A stretch of 64,000 bases of DNA from Bacteroidaceae bacterium. Lineage in GTDB: Bacteria; Bacteroidota; Bacteroidia; Bacteroidales; Bacteroidaceae. Position 1 is the first letter of the stretch, and each line of letters starts with the position of its first letter. Under the pieces are notes generated by a model. The model did not search any database and was not told where the DNA came from. It saw nothing but the letters and a program-made list of their open reading frames with translations. The stretch is from assembly GCA_016291905.1 (NCBI GenBank), contig JAEEZS010000023.1, positions 1-64,000 of the forward strand. The letters are read 5' to 3'. This document shows positions 1-7,470 of this stretch, in pieces. The translations under genes were made by a program, and so were the position numbers.

Positions 1-38
1 CCGTTTTTTCTGTTTTTCGAAAGGAACGGGAAAAAAAG

Positions 39-55
39 TGTCAAGAATCTTGACA
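39..55. promoter_or_regulatory. 17-bp palindrome, possible operator
   Basis: TGTCAAGA-A-TCTTGACA has perfect 8-bp arms around one central base. It lies about 35 bp upstream of the -33 box of the ABC permease promoter, a suitable place for an activator or repressor dimer. No regulator gene is visible nearby, so the ligand is unknown. Confidence 0.4.
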
Positions 56-89
56 ATTTTCAGTCAAAAACACAAAAAGTCGATTTTTC

Positions 90-123
90 TTGCACATGTC
101 CCAAATTTTTACTTATACCTTTG
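90..123 (+). promoter_or_regulatory. Bacteroidetes-type promoter of the ABC permease gene
   Basis: TTGC at 90-93 and TACCTTTG at 116-123 are separated by 22 bp, matching the Bacteroidetes -33/-7 pattern (TTTG, TAnnTTTG) with one mismatch in the -33 box. The start codon is about 48 bp further on. Confidence 0.6.
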
Positions 124-171
124 CGGAGCTAAAAACAAAAACACCATTCAAACCGTAAAAAACTACGAAAA

Positions 172-2652
172 ATGAGAAGAGATTTATTAGCTCACTACCT
201 CAAGGTTGCCGCTCGCAGCCTCGGCCGTTACAAGTCGCAAAGCATTATCTCCGTCGTCGGCCTCGCCGTCGGCTTCGTCTGCCTTGCCCTCTCCAGCGTA
301 TGGATAAGGTACGAGAACACGTTCGACAACTTCCACCCGGGTGCCGACCGCATCTATATGGTCCAGGATAAAGGTTTGGGCGATATGATCACCGCTGTTT
401 ACCAAGTACCTTATACCTATGCACGGCTGAGCATCGCCCTTCGCCACGAATACCCCGAAGTGGAGGCCGTTACCGTCTGTTATTTTAGTAGCCCATACAA
501 CGAGAAGTTCGGCTACAAACTGCCTGCACGCAGCGTATCGGCCGACACGGAGTTCATGAGCATGTTTTCCATCCCCCTTCTTGAGGGTGAGGTTCATGCG
601 GACGTACAAAAGGATTTTGGCTGCACCCTCCTTTCGGACGAATATGCCCGCAAGCGTTTCGGCGTGGAGAGTGCCGTAGGCAAGCCGTTTAACGCGAATT
701 TCGACGATTGGCTTGTGGAAGGCGTTGTCAAGGGCTTACACCATTCCTGCGTGGCATTTGACGTGTTAATTCTTATGCCCGTGATGGAAACAGTTGAAGA
801 TGGGTGGGATTATGAAGTATCGCAGTTCGTCCGGCTGAAGAAGGGCATCAACCCTCGCGACTTTGAGGCCAAGCTGAACGCCATCGACAACGAAACGTTG
901 CGCAAGGGAGAAATCAAGCTCATCCCTATCCATCGCGCCAACCGTTATCTGAAAAGTGTCGCACTCTATAAGGACAACCTCAGCCTCGAGCACCTGCGCT
1001 TCTTCCAGCTGGTGAGCGTGCTGCTGGTGGCCTGCGTGTTCATCAACTTCCTTGTGCTGTTCCTCATCCGCGTCCGCGGACGCCAGCGTGAGATGGCGCT
1101 TCGCATGGTGCACGGCGCCCGGCCGCGCATGTTGCTCGCGCAGTTCGTCGTGGAGCTGTCGCTTACGCTCATCATGGCGCTGGGGCTTGGCCTGGTGATG
1201 ACGTATGTTGTGAAGGACGTTTTTGCGCAGTATGCCGGCATCGACCTCGCGGGCGGATACATCCTGGGTAGCGCCCTGCTCTTCATGGCGATTATCGCCG
1301 CCGTCTGCCTCGTCGTCGCCACCGTGAGCGTGGAGGTGGTGCGCCGCAACACCATCCGCCGCTCCCTCATGCCCGGCGGGGGACGACGGAACAACACCTT
1401 CACGAAAGTCTGCACAGGCGTTCAGCTCGCCATGAGCCTCACCCTCGTCTGTTGCGCCGCGTTCATGCTCAAGCAGCTCTACTTCATGAAGAATACCGAC
1501 TGGGGCTACGACATCAAAGGCCACATGCACTTTGAACTGACGGGCACCCGCGACCCCGAACATCCCGACGTACCAAAGATGTACGGACAACTGTTCTATG
1601 ACGACGAAAGAGCCGGGATAGATAGGGAGCTGATGGATCGTCTCCGCAAACTGCCCTATGTGCATAGTGCCAAGCGGGCGGGCGAAGACGCCATCGGCCT
1701 GTACAGCGGAACGTTCGGCGGCAAGTTCGGCGGTACGCAAGAAGTGAAGATGCTGCCGCACCGCGACGGCGAGACGGCAAACGACATGTCCTTTGACCGC
1801 ATCAAGGAAGAGGGAATGCCCGTGGTGCTCATCAGCTTCAATAGCGACTTAACGGAGTCCGGACTGACTGTTGTGGAAGGCTCGCTGCCGATAAGGCCGC
1901 GCGACGGCGAAGTGGCCATCACGGAACGGACGCGCGAGCTGATGGGCGTCGAGTCGGCTGTAGGGATGCAGATATCCACAACGGATTATATCTATGGGGG
2001 CAATCCCCCCGAGGCACTCCATTTTACCGTGAAGGCTGTCGTCAAGGACCTCTACCTTGACTCGCCTACGCAGGCTGCCCAACCTTATATCATCGGTTTG
2101 GCTCCCTGGACATTCCTGGACTCCAAGATTGCCGTGCACTACGACCCTGCCCATCGTGCCGAGCTGAAAAAGGAACTGACGGCGTTGCTTGACGAACACC
2201 CCGACTTGATCTTCGACGTCGTCTGGCACGAGGATGCATGGCGCGAGCTGATGCGCAGCGAGGACAACCTCGCCCTACTGATGACTATCGTCAGCATCGT
2301 GGCTGTGCTCGTGGCCGTCTTCGGCGTCTATAGCATCATCACCCTTGCCTGCCGCCAGCGCCGCAAGGAGATTGCCCTGCGCAAGATTCACGGGGCGAAG
2401 CTCCGCGACATCCTCGGCATGTTCGTCCGCGAGTACGGCCTCATCCTCGCCGTCGGCGCCTTCGTGGCCTTCACGGTCAGCTACATCATCATGCACGGCT
2501 GGCTGGAGCAGTACGTCAAGCGCACGCCGCTCTCCCTCTGGGTCTTCGTCGCCATCTTCGTCGGCACCGCCCTGCTCATCGCCCTCTTCGTCGGCGCCCG
2601 CGTCTGGCGCACCGCCCGCGAAAACCCCGCCGACGTCATCAAAAGCGAGTGA
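172..2652 (+). CDS. FtsX/MacB-family ABC transporter permease
   Basis: This 826-residue inner-membrane protein has the duplicated layout of Bacteroidetes ABC permeases: an N-terminal membrane segment (about 20-45), a periplasmic MacB_PCD-like domain, an FtsX domain with three helices (about 275-400), a second single helix and periplasmic domain, and a C-terminal FtsX domain (about 700-826). Both FtsX domains carry the cytoplasmic motif after the first helix (REMALRMVHGA and KEIALRKIHGA). The family works with a separate LolD/MacB-like ATPase in lipoprotein, peptide or drug export; no ATPase gene is in view. The gene stands alone, with its own promoter and terminator. The substrate cannot be told. 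Confidence 0.9.
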   Translation: MRRDLLAHYLKVAARSLGRYKSQSIISVVGLAVGFVCLALSSVWIRYENTFDNFHPGADRIYMVQDKGLGDMITAVYQVPYTYARLSIALRHEYPEVEAVTVCYFSSPYNEKFGYKLPARSVSADTEFMSMFSIPLLEGEVHADVQKDFGCTLLSDEYARKRFGVESAVGKPFNANFDDWLVEGVVKGLHHSCVAFDVLILMPVMETVEDGWDYEVSQFVRLKKGINPRDFEAKLNAIDNETLRKGEIKLIPIHRANRYLKSVALYKDNLSLEHLRFFQLVSVLLVACVFINFLVLFLIRVRGRQREMALRMVHGARPRMLLAQFVVELSLTLIMALGLGLVMTYVVKDVFAQYAGIDLAGGYILGSALLFMAIIAAVCLVVATVSVEVVRRNTIRRSLMPGGGRRNNTFTKVCTGVQLAMSLTLVCCAAFMLKQLYFMKNTDWGYDIKGHMHFELTGTRDPEHPDVPKMYGQLFYDDERAGIDRELMDRLRKLPYVHSAKRAGEDAIGLYSGTFGGKFGGTQEVKMLPHRDGETANDMSFDRIKEEGMPVVLISFNSDLTESGLTVVEGSLPIRPRDGEVAITERTRELMGVESAVGMQISTTDYIYGGNPPEALHFTVKAVVKDLYLDSPTQAAQPYIIGLAPWTFLDSKIAVHYDPAHRAELKKELTALLDEHPDLIFDVVWHEDAWRELMRSEDNLALLMTIVSIVAVLVAVFGVYSIITLACRQRRKEIALRKIHGAKLRDILGMFVREYGLILAVGAFVAFTVSYIIMHGWLEQYVKRTPLSLWVFVAIFVGTALLIALFVGARVWRTARENPADVIKSE

Positions 2653-2668
2653 GGCGCTTCGCGCAGAT

Positions 2669-2708
2669 GAAGATTGAAAATTGAAAATTGAAGATTAAAG
2701 ATTGAAAG
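2669..2708 (+). repeat. AT-rich dispersed repeat (ATTGAAAATTGAAGATT type)
   Basis: Short units GAAGATT / GAAAATT follow each other just after the permease stop codon. The same word family occurs at 34053-34083 inside a coding region and, as GAAGAATGAAAAATG variants, at 42951-42989 inside another. It is a dispersed sequence family, not part of this gene. Confidence 0.7.
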
Positions 2709-2714
2709 TAATCT

Positions 2715-2745
2715 GCCCGATGGCGGCCATCGGGCGCGGTTTTTC
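2715..2745 (+). terminator. Rho-independent terminator after the ABC permease
   Basis: GCCCGATGG-CGG-CCATCGGGC forms a 9-bp stem at 2715-2735, followed by GCGG and a five-T run. It is 62 bp past the permease stop codon. Confidence 0.8.
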
Positions 2746-2774
2746 GGCTTCCGTGACGGGTTGCGATGTGCCGA

Positions 2775-2823
2775 TTCCACTATAGAAGTGCCGTCTGCTG
2801 GGCGGTTACCTTTTTGGGTTGTC
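2775..2823 (+). repeat. Left arm of a 49-bp inverted repeat pair
   Basis: The reverse complement of this stretch recurs at 3218-3266 with 45 of 49 bases identical. The arms face each other across 394 bp that hold the two phased word arrays. No transposase or coding sequence lies between them. Confidence 0.85.
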
Positions 2824-2958
2824 AGTAAGACTTCCTCCTCCTCGCAAGGCATAGCTCAAACAAGTTTGGCTCTACTCTTGCTTCGTTCGTCGGTTGTCAT
2901 TCGCCGAAGGCTTTTTCCAAGGTTTGCTTACATTTTTTCATCAAACGCTACGCCCGAA

Positions 2959-3053
2959 ACGTAGTGCGAATTGTCCAAAAACGCACTACGTCTGCGTCTG
3001 AACGTACTGCGTCCATCCACGCGCGCACTACGTCGTGCTCGCGACGTAGTGCG
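2959..3053. repeat. Phased word array, ACGTAGTGCG, 21-22 bp period
   Basis: The word ACGTAGTGCG or its reverse complement (allowing one change) starts at 2959, 2981, 3002, 3023 and 3044, so the steps are 22, 21, 21 and 21 bp. Orientation alternates between neighbouring copies. The sequence between the words is not conserved. Confidence 0.85.
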
Positions 3054-3084
3054 TCGTGCGCTCAGACCAAGGGGCTGGCGCCGC

Positions 3085-3160
3085 AGAATCAGCTTCTGAC
3101 AAAATAGAATCAGCTTCTACGGGAATAAAAGCTGATTCTGCGAAAATAGAGGCTGATTCT
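3085..3160. repeat. Phased word array, AGAATCAGCTTCT, exact 21-bp period
   Basis: AGAATCAGCTTCT starts at 3085 and 3106; its reverse complement, with minor changes, starts at 3127 and 3148. All three steps are exactly 21 bp. Positions are almost in phase with the preceding array (3044 plus 42 gives 3086). Confidence 0.9.
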
Positions 3161-3217
3161 ATTGGCAAAAAAGGTTTCAATTTGTAAGTCCTCAACGCAA
3201 AAACCTCCCTACCGAAT

Positions 3218-3266
3218 GACGACCCAAAAAGGTAACCGCTCAGCAGACGGTAGTTCTATAGTGGAA
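3218..3266 (-). repeat. Right arm of the 49-bp inverted repeat pair
   Basis: Reverse-complement partner of 2775-2823 with four mismatches. Beyond it, 3267-3436 shows no gene or clear motif. Confidence 0.85.
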
Positions 3267-3436
3267 CCGGGGGTCCAGAGGTTGTCAGCCGCGCAGGGAA
3301 CCCGTTTCCGGAGAAAGGGAAAACAGCCCCAAGAGAGGCCTTGCTTACAGATCGTAACCACATCATGCCTCTTGTTTCTCGGAAAAAGTGTTGTTTTTCC
3401 TTGCAAAATGCCACGCAAAATGATGTCGCTAATAGG

Positions 3437-3474
3437 AAAAAAATACGCCGAAGTTCATAGAAAAAACTTCGGCG
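3437..3474 (-). terminator. Rho-independent terminator of the rnf-galE operon
   Basis: On the minus strand CGCCGAAGTT and AACTTCGGCG form a 10-bp stem (3446-3474) followed by a seven-T run (3437-3443 read as A on the plus strand). It lies 36 bp past the galE stop codon. Confidence 0.85.
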
Positions 3475-3510
3475 AGTAGCTTCTGAGGTGAGTTAACTTG
3501 TTCTCTGCTC

Positions 3511-4527
3511 TTACTGCTCGTAGCCGTTGGGGTTGTTCTTCTGCCAGTTCCAGCTGTCGCGGCACATCTCGTCGATGCCGTACTGGGCTTTCCAACCCAG
3601 CTCACGCTCGGCTTTGGCGGGGTCGCTATAGCAGGTGGCGATGTCGCCCGGACGGCGGGGCTTGATGGCATAGGGGACGGGGACGCCGTTGACGCGCTCA
3701 AACGCCTTGACGATGTCGAGCACGCTGTAGCCGTGGCCCGTGCCGAGGTTGTAGATGGCAAGCCCGCACTTACGCTCGATGGCCTTCAGGGCGCAGACAT
3801 GGCCCTTGGCAAGGTCGACGACGTGGATATAGTCGCGCACACCGGTACCGTCGGGGGTGTCGTAGTCGTTGCCGAAGACGCCCAGCTCGGGGCGCTTGCC
3901 GACTGCCACCTGCGTGATGTAGGGCATGAGGTTGTTGGGGATGCCGTTGGGGTTCTCGCCGATGCGGCCTGAGGGATGGGCGCCGATGGGGTTGAAGTAG
4001 CGCAGCAGGACGACGTTCCACTCGGGGTCGGCAGCCTGCATGTCCATCATAATCTGCTCCAGCATGCTCTTCGTCTGTCCATAGGGGTTGGTACAATGGC
4101 CCTTGGGGCACTCCTCGGTGATGGGAATCTGGGCGGGGTTGCCATAGACGGTAGCAGAGGAGGAGAAGATGATGTTCTTGCAGCCGTGTTCGCGCATGAC
4201 GTCAAGCAGCACGAGCGTGCCGGCGATGTTGTTCTCGTAGTATTCGAGGGGTTTAGCGACGCTCTCGCCCACAGCCTTCAATCCGGCAAAGTGGATGCAG
4301 GCATCGAAGGTGAACTGGCTGAACACTTCCTCGAGGCCTTCACGGTCGCGGATGTCAACCTTCATGAAGGGGATGGCTGTGCCGCAGATGGCAGCCACGC
4401 GCTCGAGCGACTTGGGGTTGCTGTTGCAGAGATTGTCGATGACCACCACATCGTGGCCCGCGTTGTGCAGTTCAATCAAGGTGTGGGAGCCGATGAACCC
4501 GGCACCACCGGTAACAAGAATTTTCAT
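3511..4527 (-). CDS. galE: UDP-glucose 4-epimerase
   Basis: GalE interconverts UDP-glucose and UDP-galactose in the cytoplasm with bound NAD. The 338-residue length is normal for the family. The N-terminal Rossmann motif GGAGFIGSH is at residues 7-15 and the catalytic YxxxK motif is Y149-GQT-K153, preceded by the conserved SSSATVYG strand at 122-129. It is the last gene of the rnf cluster, 48 bp after rnfA, and ends at a strong terminator. Its placement with rnf is probably transcriptional rather than biochemical. Confidence 0.96.
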   Translation of the reverse strand: MKILVTGGAGFIGSHTLIELHNAGHDVVVIDNLCNSNPKSLERVAAICGTAIPFMKVDIRDREGLEEVFSQFTFDACIHFAGLKAVGESVAKPLEYYENNIAGTLVLLDVMREHGCKNIIFSSSATVYGNPAQIPITEECPKGHCTNPYGQTKSMLEQIMMDMQAADPEWNVVLLRYFNPIGAHPSGRIGENPNGIPNNLMPYITQVAVGKRPELGVFGNDYDTPDGTGVRDYIHVVDLAKGHVCALKAIERKCGLAIYNLGTGHGYSVLDIVKAFERVNGVPVPYAIKPRRPGDIATCYSDPAKAERELGWKAQYGIDEMCRDSWNWQKNNPNGYEQ

Positions 4528-4575
4528 GATATCTACAATTTTACGATTTATTTGTCGATTTGATAATTAAACAAT

Positions 4576-5193
4576 TTAGTTGAAGAACGCTGCGATGCCC
4601 TTGTCCATGCCGCTGAAACCCATGAAGGCGAGGGCAAGCAGACCTGCTACGATGAGGGCAATAGACATGCCTTGCATGCCTTTGGGGATGCGGACAAGAC
4701 TGAGCTGCTCACGGATGCCAGCAAAGACGATGAGGGCAAGGGCAAAGCCGATGGCCGTGAAGAGGGCATAGAGAACGCCCGTCAGCAAGTTGGGCTCAAG
4801 TCCCTGTGCATCGTAGGTGCCGTTGGCCACGAGGATGCTGACGCCAAGGATGCAGCAGTTGGTGGTGATGAGCGGAAGGAAGACACCCAGCGCCTGATAG
4901 AGAGCCGGGCTGAGCTTCTTCAACACAATCTCTACCGTCTGCACCAGAGCAGCAATCACAAGGATAAATACGATGGTCTGCAAGTAGCCCAAGCCCAGCG
5001 GATTAAGCAACCACACTTGCAGCAGGTAGGTGACAACGGTGGCAATGACCAGCACAAACGTCACAGCCAGTCCCATGCCCTTGGCAGTCTCAATTTTCTT
5101 TGACACGCCGAGGAACGGGCAGATGCCAAGGAACTGCGACAGTACGATGTTGTTGACCAGAATGGCGGAGATGAATATCAGTATGTAGGCCAT
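4576..5193 (-). CDS. rnfA: Rnf complex membrane subunit RnfA
   Basis: RnfA is one of the two related six-helix membrane subunits of the ion-translocating ferredoxin:NAD+ oxidoreductase. The 205 residues include the family signature near the N terminus (NNIVLSQFLGICPFLGVSKK) and TTNCCILG in the middle, where paired cysteines of the RnfA/RnfE type bind an intramembrane iron-sulfur centre. It follows rnfE after 5 bp and is the distal rnf gene. Together with RnfE it carries electrons across the membrane between RnfB and RnfD/RnfG. Confidence 0.95.
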   Translation of the reverse strand: MAYILIFISAILVNNIVLSQFLGICPFLGVSKKIETAKGMGLAVTFVLVIATVVTYLLQVWLLNPLGLGYLQTIVFILVIAALVQTVEIVLKKLSPALYQALGVFLPLITTNCCILGVSILVANGTYDAQGLEPNLLTGVLYALFTAIGFALALIVFAGIREQLSLVRIPKGMQGMSIALIVAGLLALAFMGFSGMDKGIAAFFN

Positions 5194-5198
5194 AGTGC

Positions 5199-5780
5199 TT
5201 ATTTCTTAATGAGGTTAAACAGGGCGATGAGGAAGCCGAGCGTGAGGAAGGCTCCAGGCGCAAGGACGAAGACGAGCATGTTTGTGGAGGCGGGCAGCAA
5301 GGTAAAACCAAAGATGGCGCCTGTGCCGAGCAGTTCGCGCAGCGCACCCAGCACGGTGAGTGCCAACGTGAAGCCCAAGCCCATGCCTAAACCGTCGAAG
5401 AACGAAGGGAGGGGGCCGTTCTTAGCTGCGAAAGCCTCGGCGCGTCCCAGAATGATGCAGTTCACCACAATGAGTGGGATGAAGAGGCCCAGCGTAGCAT
5501 AGAGCTCGGGCAGATAAGCCTGCATAAGCATCTGCAGGGCGGTGACAAACGAGGCGATGACAACAATGTAGGCCGGAATGTGTACCTTGTCGGGGATGAG
5601 GTTGCGCAACAGCGAGATGACGATGTTTGAGCAGACGAGCACGAACGTGGTTGCCAAACCCATCGACATGCCGTTGAGGGCCGACGAGGTGGTGCCCAGC
5701 GTGGGGCACATACCCAGCAGGAGGACAAACGTGGGATTCTCCTTGATGATACCGTTGAGAAAGACTTTCAGATTATTCAT
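5199..5780 (-). CDS. rnfE: Rnf complex membrane subunit RnfE
   Basis: RnfE is the 193-residue paralogue of RnfA. Conserved sites include VLLLGMCPTLGTTSSALNG near the N terminus and the IVVNCIILGRAEAFA motif around residue 107, with the cysteines expected for the shared RnfA/RnfE iron-sulfur site. Several hydrophobic helices span the whole length. It lies 19 bp after rnfG and 5 bp before rnfA, clearly co-transcribed. Confidence 0.95.
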   Translation of the reverse strand: MNNLKVFLNGIIKENPTFVLLLGMCPTLGTTSSALNGMSMGLATTFVLVCSNIVISLLRNLIPDKVHIPAYIVVIASFVTALQMLMQAYLPELYATLGLFIPLIVVNCIILGRAEAFAAKNGPLPSFFDGLGMGLGFTLALTVLGALRELLGTGAIFGFTLLPASTNMLVFVLAPGAFLTLGFLIALFNLIKK

Positions 5781-5799
5781 GATGTGTTCCTCCTATTCG

Positions 5800-6474
5800 T
5801 TATTCGTGATGTTGTGCGGTAGCCGAAGTGGCTGCATCGGCCTGCTGTCCTTTGAATACATTGTAGGCACTCTGCACAGCACGCAGGAAGGCGCGCGAGG
5901 TGATGGTGGAGGCGGTGATGGCGTCCACGTCGCCCCCGTCCTTGCTGACGGTAAGGTTAGCCGTGCCAGGGTTCATGCCGATGATGTTGTGGTTGCCTGC
6001 AGGGTCGGGCTTGCCGAAGAAAGCTTTCGAGAAACTGCCCACCTGCTTTTCTTCTGATGATGAGGCGGTGCGGAACCATTCGCCTGCACGAGCGCCGAGG
6101 CCGGGAGTCTCCGCGTGTTCCATGACCTGATAGCCTAGAATCTCGCCGTCGGCAGCAAAGCCAACGAGGACGACAATGTCGCCGCCAAAGCCGGCCTTGT
6201 CCGTTGAGCGGACAGCCGTTCCGGCATAGGAGCCATCGGCGCGGCTGACAGAGAAAAGCCTGAAACCATCCTGCTCAGCTTCGGAAACCTTTACCTCCTC
6301 CGAAGCATCAATGCGGAGGACAGACTTGATTCCATCAGCTTCGTTTTTCTGCTTGATGGTCTGGATGGGGCCTTGCGTAACACTATTGATGAATGCCAAT
6401 AGTGCAGCAGCTACCAGCGCAATGATGGTGAGCGAAAGCACCATGTTCATAAAGGATGATGAGAGCCGTTTCAT
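5800..6474 (-). CDS. rnfG: Rnf complex flavoprotein subunit RnfG
   Basis: RnfG is anchored by one N-terminal helix (about 10-30) and exposes an FMN-binding domain outside the cytoplasm, passing electrons within the Rnf complex. Near residue 184 DAITASTITSRA matches the flavinylation motif, in which FMN is attached to the threonine of the (G/S/A)xT core by ApbE. Length (224) fits. The start codon overlaps the rnfD stop by 4 bp (ATGA), giving translational coupling. An alanine/histidine-rich tail of about 15 residues is not conserved. Confidence 0.95.
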   Translation of the reverse strand: MKRLSSSFMNMVLSLTIIALVAAALLAFINSVTQGPIQTIKQKNEADGIKSVLRIDASEEVKVSEAEQDGFRLFSVSRADGSYAGTAVRSTDKAGFGGDIVVLVGFAADGEILGYQVMEHAETPGLGARAGEWFRTASSSEEKQVGSFSKAFFGKPDPAGNHNIIGMNPGTANLTVSKDGGDVDAITASTITSRAFLRAVQSAYNVFKGQQADAATSATAQHHE

Positions 6475-7439
6475 TTCTTAACCTCCTTTGCAAAGCGATT
6501 GGGTTTACAAGCATTGTTGATGAGCGGAGTGAAACCGTTCATGATGAGGATGGCAAACGACATGCCTTCGGGGTAGGAGCCAAACAAGCGGATGCAGACA
6601 ACCAGGAAGCCGATGCACAGGCCGTAGATAACCATGCCCTTGTGGGTCATGGGCGAGGTGACGTAGTCCGTGGCCATGAAGATGGCTCCGAGCATCATGC
6701 CGCCGGCGCACAGGTGCTTCAGACTCAGCAGGCAGATGTCGGCAAACGGCATTTTGCCTTGCAGAACATAGAAGATGACGCTAAAGACGAAGGCGCTGCA
6801 GAGGATGCTGACGGGGATATGCCAGCTGATGACTTTGGCCACGAGCAAGATGACAAAGCCCACGAGCAGCAGCAGGACGCTGACCTCGCCCAGCGAGCCG
6901 CCGACGTTACCGAAGAAGAGGTCGCCAAGCCCGGCTTGCTGCAAGTCGGCCAACGGTGTGGCAGCCGTGACGGCATCAGCATAGGCGGTCATCTGGTGAG
7001 GCACAGGCCACGTCGTCATCTTCACAGGGAAGGAGATGAGCAGGAACACACGTCCCACCAGCGCAGGATTGAAGATGTTGTTCCCCAATCCGCCGAAGGG
7101 CATCTTGCCGATGCCCATTGCCACCAGCGCACCTATTATTATAATGTATAAAGGCAGGTTGCTCGGCAAGTTGAATGCCAGCAGCAAGCCTGTGACGATG
7201 GCTGAGCCGTCGGAGATGGTGGTGCGGCTGTTACGCAGGATGAACTTGTTGATGGCCCATTCAAAAAAGATGCACGAGGCGACGGACGTAGCCGTCACAA
7301 TCACAGCACCTAGGCCGAAAACGTAGAACGACCATAGCATGGCGGGCAGGAGGGCCACGACGACCCAGTCCATGTTCCGCCTGACACTGTCCCCGCTATG
7401 CACGTGGGGCGACAGAGATACTTTCAGTTTATTTGACAT
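6471..7439 (-). CDS. rnfD: Rnf complex membrane flavoprotein subunit RnfD
   Basis: RnfD is a polytopic membrane protein carrying covalently bound FMN. The start is set at 7439 (MSNKLKVSLSPH), because the upstream in-frame extension overlaps the rnfC region and lacks family character. This gives 322 residues. Eight to ten hydrophobic segments are visible. The sequence DAVTAATPLADL near residue 175 contains the flavinylated threonine region, and GGLGNNIFNPALVGR is a typical RnfD/NqrB motif. It lies between rnfC and rnfG. Confidence 0.95.
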   Translation of the reverse strand: MSNKLKVSLSPHVHSGDSVRRNMDWVVVALLPAMLWSFYVFGLGAVIVTATSVASCIFFEWAINKFILRNSRTTISDGSAIVTGLLLAFNLPSNLPLYIIIIGALVAMGIGKMPFGGLGNNIFNPALVGRVFLLISFPVKMTTWPVPHQMTAYADAVTAATPLADLQQAGLGDLFFGNVGGSLGEVSVLLLLVGFVILLVAKVISWHIPVSILCSAFVFSVIFYVLQGKMPFADICLLSLKHLCAGGMMLGAIFMATDYVTSPMTHKGMVIYGLCIGFLVVCIRLFGSYPEGMSFAILIMNGFTPLINNACKPNRFAKEVKK

Positions 7440-7470
7440 ATAGCGGTTTACTGTTTGATATTTTACACTA

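Larger units (their letters stand above)
2824..3217. other. Non-coding interior between the 49-bp inverted repeats
   Basis: Only short, uncharacteristic open frames are found in this interval. It contains a plain stretch (2824-2955) and then two back-to-back word arrays, 2959-3053 and 3085-3160. The whole gap between the permease and galE (2653-3510) holds no credible gene. Confidence 0.7.

Noticed and set aside
2959-3160. CRISPR array
   Set aside because: Words are only 10-13 bp, inverted in alternate copies, with spacers of about 8-11 bp and no cas genes. The same applies to the arrays at 15019, 28847, 40462, 48946 and 61841.
2481-3479. Several frames of 67-123 codons in the gap between the ABC permease and galE
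   Set aside because: They translate the AT-rich repeat, the inverted repeats and the terminator; no coding signature.
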